Source: Pseudomonadota bacterium (GTDB lineage Bacteria; Myxococcota_A; UBA796; GCA-2862545). From it: a stretch of DNA of 64,000 bases. Below, piece after piece: positions 16,601 to 23,473 of this stretch. Under the pieces are notes generated by a model. The model saw only the letters and a list, made by a program, of their open reading frames with translations. It did no database searches and was not told the origin of the DNA. How positions within the stretch are numbered: position 1 is the stretch's first letter; each line of letters opens with the position of its first letter. Location: positions 1-64,000 of the forward strand of contig SXOB01000092.1 of the NCBI GenBank assembly GCA_005776945.1. The letters run 5' to 3'. The position numbers and the translations under genes were made by a program.

Positions 16601-17916
16601 TTCTCGTTCCCAAGGGACCCGTAGGACGCGCGGAACCGCTCGCGCGCCGCGCCTTCCTCACCGGTCATGCCACCCCGGGTGTGGGACTCGCCACGACCGG
16701 CGCGACGACGGTCCTGCGCCGCGCCGATGTGGTGGCCTCCGACTGGCTTCCCGGCACCGTTGCGAGCGTCTACGGGACCCCGTCGGATGCGACCTCTATC
16801 GCCGTTCGCGAACACGCCGCCGCACCGCTTGGCCTCCATCCCCGCGACGTGGCTTGGGACGGCCACCGGGCAACCACCCCAACCCGCCCCTTCCACCACC
16901 TCGTCGCGCGCGTGGAAACCGACCTGCAGACCGTCCGAGTCGACGGCACCTGGGAGTTCGACGCGCGGGCGGTCCGCGGCTTCTGGGACGCTTGGTTTCG
17001 TTCCCCTCCGTGGCCAGTTGAAGACCTGATCTACGGTCTGATCCGACGCTACGTCGGCGACGTCATCGTCGCCGACCCTGCCGCGCTGCACGGCATCGCC
17101 GGCCGAAGCGCCCTGGTCCTTGCGAACCACCAGGTCGGTATCGAGAGCCTCATCGGCGGCGTCGTCGCCGGCGCCCTCTTGCGGGGTCCCACCGTCACCG
17201 TGGCCAAGGTGGAGCACCGGGAGAGTTGGCTCGGTTCGCTGATCCGCGAGAACTTCGAATGGCCGGGCACGCGCGACCCCGACGCGATCACGTTCTTCGA
17301 CCGGGCGGATCCCTCCAGCCTGCCCGCACTCGTCGAGCGGCTGAGCGCCGAGATGGTGACCCGCCGACCGCGCCATGTCATGGTGCACGTGGAAGGCACG
17401 CGCTCGACGTCCTGCGCGGTGCCCGTCTCCCGCATGAGCGGTACCTTCGTCGACATGGCCGTCGAGCGGCAGTTGCCCATCGTTCCGTTGCGGTTCGTCG
17501 GCGGTCTGCCACGCGAACCGGTCACGGATCGCCTTGAGTTCCCCGTTGCACATGGGCGACAGACGCTCATCTTCGGGGCGCCGATCCTACCCGAAACGCT
17601 CTCTTCGTTGCCCTACAAGGACCGCAAGGGCGCCGTCATCGACGCACTCAATGCGCTTGGACCCGGGGCGGAGTTCGAGCAGCCGGGCACCCCCGACCCC
17701 GCCTTCGAGCAGTCCGTCCGCACGTGGCAGGCCGAGCGCGGCGTCCCCGAGGTGGACGCCGTCATGGCACAGGTTCTCGTCGAGACGACGGAGCCAAGTG
17801 AAGACACCCGCCGACTCGTTGACGCGATGCTCCGCAAGCGCCCACTGGAGGGCGACGACCCCGTCACCCGCTGGCTCCAGCGCGCTGCCACCCGCTTTGG
17901 CGGCCGAACGACCTGA
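10699..17916 (+). CDS. PUFA synthase subunit PfaC/Pfa3-like (KS-CLF-DH-DH-DH-like-AGPAT)
   Basis: A 2405-residue partner subunit. The ketosynthase has Cys187, His322 (ECHATGT) and His358. Residues 450-740 are a chain-length factor in which the active Cys is replaced (AAEERSG). After a Pro-rich linker (730-940) there are two FabA-type double-hotdog dehydratase units with His1236 (FKGHFKGDP) and His1626 (FKAHFYTDP). Residues 1750-2080 resemble a PKS-type dehydratase (FHGPSLQ, LDAATHG). The C-terminal 330 residues are an acylglycerolphosphate acyltransferase with NHQVGIE (His2144, Glu2149 where most PlsC enzymes have Asp) and VEGTRS (2231-2236). A fused acyltransferase is typical of myxobacterial Pfa3 and would place the product directly on a glycerolipid. 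The start is the ATG after the upstream stop; a longer open frame back to 10447 is inside the previous gene. Confidence 0.9.
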   Translation: MAFEPIAIVGRGCVLPGALDAEALWAAARDGLDLVTSPPADRWRLSPGAALSTATSGTVDRASSDRGGTIHGAEAHLAGRAQQRPYGVPWEELAGLDPLVHFLLDASRQALDEAGVEGSARVGAVIGSLGYATSAASAHAEAFWRARNGLSADPVDPRNRFHMGWPVHVLGRALGVSGPRFALDAACASSLYAISAAADLLHDRRADVVLAGAVNRSDDLFLHVGFTALGAMSKTGQSRPFHAEADGLLPAEGSAVVALMRLADARRSGRSILGVIRGIGLANDGRGRGLLVPMSEGQVRAMRQAWHRADLDPRTVGLVECHATGTVLGDGTELESLRAVFGDAADVPLGSLKGNLGHLITAAGGSALIKVLGALRDGIRPPTLHVERPHPGLVAPLRVLTASEPWPDDVPRRAAIDAFGFGGNDAHLIVEAHDPDLGDAGVPVVRVPVAIVGMGAAVGDGHGVDAWCDGEAGRRAKHAILPLAGLKFPPADLAASLGQQTRLLEATVEAIGALALPRERTGVWVGAQSDPTTSRYGLRWRLADEPAEASWTQNARDAAMPPLDAASVVGHMPNIPANRIGSQFDLAGLGFVIAAEERSGTVALDLACRALAAGEVDFAVVGATDLSCEPAHASAVAAVLQRAPPGDAAICLVLRRAADVEAGDVLALIDDRIAPVAHLDVDDIGARWGHAHAASGLLAVAWAALGDAPCEVEVTALDGPTDHIRVAPRRRPTPSVAQGPFTTVACHRPEVVLPPSHSDVLPLAPPLVAPPATSSDPAWPAASASADHWRVAAAPPPATEPTLPVAPSPTPPPLGAPMAAPAPLAMAQTWAAPQRPGSPLPAHLAATARQIGAVHAHHVAQLSIAHAAFLHARAEQTALLLRVRGGAPMPSAGQPSWIAPPTPAALPAEPVPTQPPQVAPPAVLAVPPPAPKAPAAPALARLDPSTLPGPRFDRAQLEHLASGRISELFGERFAPQDGHDRQVRMPEPPLLLADRVLGIRGEPASMGLGTIWTETDITADSWYLHDGAMPAGVLIESGQADLLLISWLGIDLHNRGERVYRLLGCDLTYRSRLPGPGTTLRYEIHVDGHAKHGDIRLFFFHYDCVARDGGPILQVRNGQAGFFTDAELDDSGGILWSPEEAGPTADSRVDAPALLPTRTHYDRTLVESFGRGDAATTFGPGYEWLSTHVRTPRISGPPMLFFSEVTHLNVEGGPWGRGYLRAVHNFSPDDWFFKGHFKGDPCMPGTLMFEGCLHAMAFYATSLGATLRRDGWKWEPVPDVTYPLRCRGQAIPSSKELVYEVFVDGYEIGEHTVLWADLLCTIDGLKAFHAKRVGIRLVPDFPISSRPDLLDGYVEPKPVAVIDGFPFDYKSLMACAWGPPSQAFGAPFGKYDQGRHVARLPGPPYHFMSRVLRIEGKMGDVRAGALVELEYDIPESAWYFDEMGSRTMPFAVLLEAALQPCGWLAVFVGSALNVEHDLFFRNLDGNGVLHQELLPSTGTLRTVSRLKSVSNAAGMIVESFEVHCYVGDVEVYTLDTVFGFFPRESLANQVGIVATDEERARLAEPSDVRYDIVGRDFGARAPALPGAKLMMIDRITGLWPTGGVAGLGRVRAEKDVDPNEWFFKAHFYTDPVQPGSLGLEAMLQALMVFMADRRMGEGLARPRFEPIGISTRLKWKYRGQVVPRNKIVAVDLDIVEIQRDERGVTVVANGYLWVDGLRIYGAEGMAMRLVDGDPADGVHLDPTRNAYVADHAPTWTIPALPAMELLDRLVPPGARSVRDFKVLSWVPAPVDLRVEGDATHRTLIARHDGEWRQVASARFDAMPSAPPNAWRLRGLSVAPDPYAAGTLFHGPSLQALTGLRIGAKGSVADLDLDRLKWPPGAWSAGLLDAATHGIPHDALSKWFDDVPDDVAAYPIAIPSLDWFAAPPTSGRATVVARPVGRVDPRTVAVEVQILVGTDVVAQFLLHEILVPKGPVGRAEPLARRAFLTGHATPGVGLATTGATTVLRRADVVASDWLPGTVASVYGTPSDATSIAVREHAAAPLGLHPRDVAWDGHRATTPTRPFHHLVARVETDLQTVRVDGTWEFDARAVRGFWDAWFRSPPWPVEDLIYGLIRRYVGDVIVADPAALHGIAGRSALVLANHQVGIESLIGGVVAGALLRGPTVTVAKVEHRESWLGSLIRENFEWPGTRDPDAITFFDRADPSSLPALVERLSAEMVTRRPRHVMVHVEGTRSTSCAVPVSRMSGTFVDMAVERQLPIVPLRFVGGLPREPVTDRLEFPVAHGRQTLIFGAPILPETLSSLPYKDRKGAVIDALNALGPGAEFEQPGTPDPAFEQSVRTWQAERGVPEVDAVMAQVLVETTEPSEDTRRLVDAMLRKRPLEGDDPVTRWLQRAATRFGGRTT

Positions 17917-17929
17917 ACGACGGATCGAA

Positions 17930-17952
17930 GGACGGTGCACGGACCGCCGTCC
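17930..17952 (+). other. Short inverted repeat after the PUFA synthase genes
   Basis: GGACGG (17930-17935) and CCGTCC (17947-17952) can pair around an 11-base loop between the megasynthase stop and the next gene. It lacks a T-run; it may be a weak terminator or chance pairing in GC-rich DNA. Confidence 0.25.
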
Positions 17953-17981
17953 ATCGGCATACCATGCCCGAGGAGACACCC

Positions 17982-18419
17982 ATGTGGTTCGCCCTGATGA
18001 CGTTCGCTCAAGCGGCCGACTGGACCCCTTCCCCTGCCTTTGAGGCGGGAGCACGCGCCCTTGCGGCCCGACACGACTCCTCCTGCGAGGCGGTCGAAGC
18101 GCTGACGACGGACCCGGTCGCGTTGCTGCGTGAGCTCGTGGACCACGCTGCCGCACCCCCTTGGGTGCCGATGCGGGCCGCCGATTGCTTGGCCTCGCGC
18201 CATGCCGAGGCCGCCAAGGTCGACATCCTGGCTTGGATCGCGGACCCCGAACGCAAGGGTCTCGCCTGGGTCGCCCTCGATCGGCTGGATGTGATGCCAG
18301 AGCCGATCGCCATCGAACTTGCGGCCGCGGCGGCCGTGGCGCCTGAGCCCGACCGGTCGCTCCGCCGCATCGCCAAGTCAGAACGTACGGCCGTCCGGGC
18401 CGCAGCGGGGCTGCCATGA
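17982..18419 (+). CDS. Small secreted HEAT-like repeat protein, partner of a zincin
   Basis: A 145-residue protein with a short signal peptide (MWFALMTFAQAADW) followed by Ala-rich helical repeats resembling HEAT units. I chose the ATG at 17982 because AGGAGA stands 5 bp before it and the hydrophobic segment then starts at residue 1; an ATG at 17964 is also open. The stop overlaps the ATG of the zincin lipoprotein by 4 bp. The same pair (HEAT-like gene followed by an overlapping zincin lipoprotein) occurs again at 53966-52357, so the two proteins probably act together in the periplasm or outer membrane. The exact role is unknown. Confidence 0.75.
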   Translation: MWFALMTFAQAADWTPSPAFEAGARALAARHDSSCEAVEALTTDPVALLRELVDHAAAPPWVPMRAADCLASRHAEAAKVDILAWIADPERKGLAWVALDRLDVMPEPIAIELAAAAAVAPEPDRSLRRIAKSERTAVRAAAGLP

Positions 18420-19531
18420 CACGATTTCTACCCCTCCTCGCACTCCTGGGGTGCGGCCTCTTCGACGGCCCCTTGACCGAGGCCACCACAGAAATCGATG
18501 GCGGTTTGCGAGTCGAGACCCGGCAGGCCTCTACGCGACCCAATGGCCTCCTCGCCGTCGAAGTCGAGATCGAGGAGGGAACGACCGCCGTCCAGGTCGT
18601 CGGCGAATCGGGCGAATTCGTTTCGTTCGAACGCGTCATCGATCCTGAAAACGACACGCGCCTGACCTGGGAGGACTGGTATTACAGCCCCTATAGCCTG
18701 ACCTACGCGATTTTCGGATTCGACCGGGCCACTGCCATCAACTGGCCCATTCGCAAGGATGAAGGTACGCTTACGCCTGGCACGTGGACCTTTGAATTGT
18801 CGACGCTCGACAATCAGGGCTACTACGTCGGCGAAGCCGACGTCGACCTCACCATCGTGAGCAAGGTCGATCCGGACTTCAAGAACGGAAATGTCGTCGC
18901 GACCATCGCCTGGGCTCAGGGGATGGAAGACGACCCCGACGTCGTAGAGGGCGTCGAGGCGGCCGTCGAACGTTGGCGCGAGGTTTGGGCGGGCATGGGC
19001 GCCACGCTTGAGGTCACCTACGAATCGACGAACCTCGACCCGCTGCTGCCCTTTGCCAATACGGGTGGCCAAGAGGTGGCAACGGCGACCGCGGACAAAC
19101 CTACCGGCAACCTGTTCGTCGTCATCGGCGACGAAGTCGACGGCGAATCGGACACCTACGGCATCGCTGGCGGCATCCCAGGTCCATTGCCGTCCACGAC
19201 GATGACGTACGTGGTGGCCTCGTGGCTCACGCACGCCGGCCCAAACGGCAAGTTGGACGACGAAGAGTCGCGGCTCATGGGCGAAACGCTGGCCCACGAG
19301 GCGGGCCATTTCATCGGATTGTTCCACCCCGTGGAATTCGGCTACGAGTACTTCGACGCCCTCTCTGACACGCCAGAATGTGGTGGATACGTCGATTGTG
19401 AGGCCGAAATGGCCGACAATCTCATGTATCCCTACCCCATCTGCGATTATTCGGCGGGAACCTGCCTACCCCAGGACGTGCTCACGAAGGAGCAACAGGA
19501 CGTCGCGCACCGCTACGTCGGAATCAACTGA
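18416..19531 (+). CDS. Zincin-type metalloprotease lipoprotein (pappalysin-like)
   Basis: A 371-residue lipoprotein: the signal peptide ends LALLGC with the lipidated Cys near residue 13. Residues 30-160 look like a beta-sandwich domain. The C-terminal part is a metzincin-type zinc protease with HEAGHFIGLFH (zinc ligands His294, His298, His304 and catalytic Glu295), followed by a DTPEC segment and NLMYP, the expected Met-turn. A paralogue is encoded at 52357-53472. The target is unknown; such proteases are common in the secretome of myxobacteria. It is coupled to the HEAT-like gene before it, and its 3' end overlaps the convergent sixA-like gene by 8 bp. Confidence 0.85.
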   Translation: MTRFLPLLALLGCGLFDGPLTEATTEIDGGLRVETRQASTRPNGLLAVEVEIEEGTTAVQVVGESGEFVSFERVIDPENDTRLTWEDWYYSPYSLTYAIFGFDRATAINWPIRKDEGTLTPGTWTFELSTLDNQGYYVGEADVDLTIVSKVDPDFKNGNVVATIAWAQGMEDDPDVVEGVEAAVERWREVWAGMGATLEVTYESTNLDPLLPFANTGGQEVATATADKPTGNLFVVIGDEVDGESDTYGIAGGIPGPLPSTTMTYVVASWLTHAGPNGKLDDEESRLMGETLAHEAGHFIGLFHPVEFGYEYFDALSDTPECGGYVDCEAEMADNLMYPYPICDYSAGTCLPQDVLTKEQQDVAHRYVGIN

Positions 19532-19979
19532 GCGACGGGCCCTCATAGCGGTCGCCGTCCGACCAGATTCCAGCGCGTTGCCAGGCACCACCACCGAACT
19601 CCAGCAGCACCGCGGTGCCAGGCGCCATCGGTACCAGCGCGCCTGATAGCGCGTGCACAAGGTGCTCCCACACGGGATTGTGGCCAACCATCGCAACGGT
19701 TCCCGCCTCGGGCTCGACGTGGCCCATGGCCGCCAACGCGTCGTGTACGCCGCCAAGGTAAAGGTCGCGAACCACACGCACTTCGGCGCCCAACGCCGCG
19801 GCCGTCGCCAATGCGCGAGCTGCGGGGCTCGAAAGGACCAGGTCGGGTCGCCACCCGGACGCCGCCAACGACTGGCCAAGTCGCTCGACGGCGGCTCGCC
19901 CAGCGGGCGTCAATTCGCGGTCGCGGTCCTGGGATGCAACGCCCGCGTGACCGTGCCGAACGACGACGAGCCGCATCAT
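19524..19979 (-). CDS. sixA: SixA-like phosphohistidine phosphatase
   Basis: A 151-residue histidine-phosphatase-superfamily enzyme. It begins with the RHG motif (VVVRHGHAG, nucleophile His9) and has a conserved second His in MVGHNP near residue 100. The length fits the small SixA group, which removes phosphate from His in phosphorelay proteins. The start ATG overlaps the stop of the tandem protease gene upstream (ATGA), so the two are co-translated. Whether its substrate is a histidine kinase or a PTS protein cannot be told from the sequence. Confidence 0.85.
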   Translation of the reverse strand: MMRLVVVRHGHAGVASQDRDRELTPAGRAAVERLGQSLAASGWRPDLVLSSPAARALATAAALGAEVRVVRDLYLGGVHDALAAMGHVEPEAGTVAMVGHNPVWEHLVHALSGALVPMAPGTAVLLEFGGGAWQRAGIWSDGDRYEGPSLS

Positions 19980-22747
19980 GGCAGGTCCTCCCGAACCCAG
20001 CCTGCTGCCGTCTCCGTCAGGGTAAAGGTCGGCCAGAAATCGGGGTCGAGCCGGAACGTGCTGACGTCCTCGCTGCCGTCGATTTTTTGAACCCGGAGGC
20101 GCACGGGCTCCCCTGGATCGTGGGCCACAATGGCGGCGATGAGCGCGTCCAACGTGGGTACCGGTGTGTCGCCAAGCGCAATCAAGCGACGCGACGAGCG
20201 CATTCCACCCCTGGAGGCCGGCGAGCCGTACCACATCCACGACACGACTACGCCCCCCGGGGGCATGGCCTGCTGACGCGCCACTTCCGGATGGGCCTCG
20301 TGCAGCACAAGACCCGCCCAGTTGACGACACGTTCGACGCCCGCGCCCGACCGCGCCACCGGGCTCAGTGAGACGACCACGGGCAGACCGTCGCGCACCA
20401 CAACGAGTTGGAAGGAGCCTCGGCGTCGAGCATCGTCCAACAGGCCGATGTCCGTCAGCGGCGCGCCGTCGACTTCCAGGAGCAGGTCCCCGTCGCGCAG
20501 CACCTCGGCCGCGGCGCTGCCTCCCTCACGGCGCACGACCTCGTAGACAACACCCCGATCGCCCCGCAAATCACGCAAGTCGGCAAGGTGCGCGGAGTCC
20601 ACGCCCCGCTCCGCTGCGTGAGCCAGCGACACGGCTCCGACGTCGAAGCCGACACTGCCTCCACCGGGCGAATCGCCTGCGCGCAAGGCCTCGATCGCAT
20701 GTAAGAACACGGCCGATGGCAGGCCGAAAAAGCGGCGCTCGTCGCCCTCCGGTTCGTAAAAGGAAGCGTGCAGGGCAACGACGCGCCCGCGCTTGTCCAA
20801 CAGGACGCCACCGTGGGTGGTCACCTTGCTTTCGAGCTCGACCAAGTCCACGTTCGTCTCCATGAACGTGGGAACGCGAGACGGGGTCTGTTCGAGGAGG
20901 CGGATGTCGTCGATCGTCGTCTCCAACCAGCGCACGACGTGGTCGCCGTCGATTCCGACCTGAATAACGTCGTCGTCGACCGCCAAATCGCGATCGACGA
21001 AGGTCACTTCGCCCGGCAACCGGCCGCCGAAGGGCGCCGGGTCGACCCGAATCATCGCGACGTTGTGCTCGGGGTCAAGCCAAACCAACTTCGCCGGCAC
21101 GCGTTGGGTCCCTGCGAACGTCACCGTCAGGTCCCCAAGGGAGACGGGTACCGTGTCGCGGTCCGTGATCAACAGGCCGCGATCGGCATCGACGACGGCG
21201 CCAACCCCGACGAAATGAGTGTCCTTCGCGCCCGCAACCGGAAACGGGATGTCGAATTCGACGACCGCGAGGCCGGGAGCGACAGCGCGAACATGGCGTT
21301 CCGGTACGTCGATCGGGAGCGGGGACGGCAAAGGGGGAACTTGAGCCGGCTCAGCCGTCTCTCGCGTCACGCACGGCCAACGGCCCGTCGCGTCGTCTCG
21401 ACGGCAGTCCCGCAAGGCATGCCACCGATGATCGATCCTGAGAACAGACTCCACCGTGTGACGGGGATCCGAGGACTTCTGCCAACGTACCGGAACCCGA
21501 GCGCCATCGGGAAGCGCAGCCAGCGCGTCGACCGCATCGTCCAAGTTCAGCACTTCAGCGCGGTCAATGTGCGTGATCACCGCATTGGCTGGCACCCCTG
21601 CATTCGCCAATTCGTAGCCCGGCGTGGCGACGAACACGCCCCGCTGCGGGCGGACGTGATTGCGCGACACCATGAGCGACACGTCGTGCAGCACGGCCCG
21701 CGAAAATTCCACGTACCGATCGGGCGTGATCGCGTGGAGGTCGCGAACTGGGACGTCGAAGCTCCGGCGTCGCCCCCCGCGCTCGACAACCAAGGACAGC
21801 TTTTGATCCACGGCGTCGTCGACGACCCCTTCGAGATCGAGGAAGCCAGTGACGTCGCGCCCACCAATTTGCACGAGCACGTCGCCCGGCAACAGGCCCG
21901 CACGTTGACCCGGCCCCTCCGGCAACACCTCGGCCACGACGAGCAACCCCGTCGCGCCGGGGATTGCGGCCCGCACGTGTTGTTCCACCCCGTCGCTGAG
22001 GCCGAGGCGTTCCAGTTCATGGAACGGTGCGTGTTCGAAGATCACGCCGACGTCGCCGCGCGGGACGGCCCTTCCAGCCCGCAGCAGATCGAGTGCACGG
22101 ACCGCACGTTCGAGGGGAAGGTAGAAACTCGACGCGGCGCGGGTCGCCCCACCGGCGTTCAGCGCGACCACCCGGCCCGCGATGTCGACGACCGGCGACC
22201 CGGACGATCCACCGGAGGTGTTCGACGCAGCCTGGTAGTAGAACGTGTTGAAGTCATTGTAGGTGTCCAGCCCGTAGGCCGGGGCGTTGCGGTCCAGGCG
22301 CGCGAGGGTCCCGTCCAAGATGGAGAGCTTCTCCCCTGCATCGTTGCCGACGACCCGAATCTCCATCCCGACGCGAGCGGCTCCCGGCGACAGGGCGAGT
22401 TCCACGACGTCCATGTGCTTCAACAGCGACGGATCAAAGCGGTAGAAGCCGAAGTCGTGTACCGGGTCTCGGTAGGCGGCGATGAGCGGGACCTCCTCGT
22501 TGTCCAAAAACACGGCGCGGGCGACCACCGGCCCGGCGTGCACCATGTGCCGATTCGTGAGGAGCCAGCCGCGCTCGGCGTCGACGACAAAGCCGGTCCC
22601 TTGGCTGACGCCCGCGTTTTCGGTGTCGAAATTCCGAACGCCCGTCACCTGAATGCTGACAACCGCCGGGGCCACGCGATCGAGCGTGGTCGGCCAAGTC
22701 GGTGCTGGCGCCGCGACGCCTTCCGACACCCACAACAGCCACCACAT
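19976..22747 (-). CDS. Tandem HtrA-like serine protease (Nma111-type) with one dead domain
   Basis: A 923-residue exported protein with a short hydrophobic start. The N-terminal trypsin-like domain has a full triad: His67 (NRHMV), Asp98 (HDFGF), Ser182 (GSSGSP). PDZ-like regions follow (about 230-430). A second protease-like domain (about 490-690) has lost its triad: the His position reads TDRD, the Asp position HNVA and the Ser position THGGVLL. More PDZ-like sequence ends the protein. The active-then-inactive tandem arrangement is that of yeast Nma111p and its bacterial relatives. It is probably periplasmic and acts in protein quality control. The ATG at 22747 faces the AstE-like gene; the stop overlaps sixA. 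Confidence 0.85.
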   Translation of the reverse strand: MWWLLWVSEGVAAPAPTWPTTLDRVAPAVVSIQVTGVRNFDTENAGVSQGTGFVVDAERGWLLTNRHMVHAGPVVARAVFLDNEEVPLIAAYRDPVHDFGFYRFDPSLLKHMDVVELALSPGAARVGMEIRVVGNDAGEKLSILDGTLARLDRNAPAYGLDTYNDFNTFYYQAASNTSGGSSGSPVVDIAGRVVALNAGGATRAASSFYLPLERAVRALDLLRAGRAVPRGDVGVIFEHAPFHELERLGLSDGVEQHVRAAIPGATGLLVVAEVLPEGPGQRAGLLPGDVLVQIGGRDVTGFLDLEGVVDDAVDQKLSLVVERGGRRRSFDVPVRDLHAITPDRYVEFSRAVLHDVSLMVSRNHVRPQRGVFVATPGYELANAGVPANAVITHIDRAEVLNLDDAVDALAALPDGARVPVRWQKSSDPRHTVESVLRIDHRWHALRDCRRDDATGRWPCVTRETAEPAQVPPLPSPLPIDVPERHVRAVAPGLAVVEFDIPFPVAGAKDTHFVGVGAVVDADRGLLITDRDTVPVSLGDLTVTFAGTQRVPAKLVWLDPEHNVAMIRVDPAPFGGRLPGEVTFVDRDLAVDDDVIQVGIDGDHVVRWLETTIDDIRLLEQTPSRVPTFMETNVDLVELESKVTTHGGVLLDKRGRVVALHASFYEPEGDERRFFGLPSAVFLHAIEALRAGDSPGGGSVGFDVGAVSLAHAAERGVDSAHLADLRDLRGDRGVVYEVVRREGGSAAAEVLRDGDLLLEVDGAPLTDIGLLDDARRRGSFQLVVVRDGLPVVVSLSPVARSGAGVERVVNWAGLVLHEAHPEVARQQAMPPGGVVVSWMWYGSPASRGGMRSSRRLIALGDTPVPTLDALIAAIVAHDPGEPVRLRVQKIDGSEDVSTFRLDPDFWPTFTLTETAAGWVREDLP

Positions 22748-22789
22748 CGGTCACCGCCCCACGGGATCCGTCGGTTAGCACGGCCGGCC

Positions 22790-23473
22790 ATGCGCGCCCC
22801 CGGGGTCCACACACTGTTCGAGAACGTCGTGCTGCACGTTGTGCAAGCGGACAGTCCCGGCCCGACCGCCCTCATCCAGGCCGGCATCCACGGCGACGAA
22901 ATCGCTGGGGTACACGCCATCGAGGAGTTGATCGAGGCTGGCTACCGCCCCCACCGCGGCCGCCTCCTTCTCGTTCCCGTCATGAATCCGCCGGCCTACC
23001 GAGCGCGTACGCGCGCCGCCCCCCAAGGGCAGGACCTCAACCGCTCCTTCCCCGGGAATGCAAGCAGCTCGGTCCGCGAGGAACGGCTCGCCGCAGCCTT
23101 CATGGACCTCGTCCACACCGAGGCGCCTGCCCTTGTCGCCACGCTACACGAATCGAAATCGCGACACGATCCAGCCGTCCACCCCTCGTTCGGGCAGACG
23201 CTCGTCTACGGCGTTGAGCCCTGCCCCCCTTGGGTCTCTGCTGCGGTCGACCGACTCAATCAGTACGACGACGTCGGCACCGAGCGCTGGGCGACGTTTC
23301 ACTACCCCGTCGCCACGAGCAGCACCGAGGTGATCGTCGACCGCTTCGGCTGCGTCGGCACATGCGTCGAGACATGGATGGGGCTGCCGGAGGCCCGTCG
23401 GGTCGTCTGGCAACGCCGCGTGGTCGACGCCTTGCTCGTGATGGCGGGCTTGCGCGACGAGGAGACCTCATGA
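22790..23473 (+). CDS. Succinylglutamate desuccinylase/aspartoacylase (AstE/AspA) family zinc hydrolase
   Basis: A 227-residue zinc-dependent deacylase of the M14-like AstE/AspA group. Visible zinc ligands are His34 and Glu37 (GIHGDE) and His120 (LHES); substrate-binding DLNRSFPG lies at 82-89. It is shorter than aspartoacylase, lacking most of the C-terminal domain, so the substrate is uncertain. The start is the ATG at 22790; the frame is open for over 2 kb upstream but that part is antisense to the protease gene. Its stop overlaps gltX by 4 bp. Confidence 0.8.
   Translation: MRAPGVHTLFENVVLHVVQADSPGPTALIQAGIHGDEIAGVHAIEELIEAGYRPHRGRLLLVPVMNPPAYRARTRAAPQGQDLNRSFPGNASSSVREERLAAAFMDLVHTEAPALVATLHESKSRHDPAVHPSFGQTLVYGVEPCPPWVSAAVDRLNQYDDVGTERWATFHYPVATSSTEVIVDRFGCVGTCVETWMGLPEARRVVWQRRVVDALLVMAGLRDEETS

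Noticed and set aside
20768-22789. Frame open for 674 codons upstream of the AstE-like gene
   Set aside because: It is antisense to the tandem protease; the AstE-like family start is at 22790 and the upstream part has no domain.
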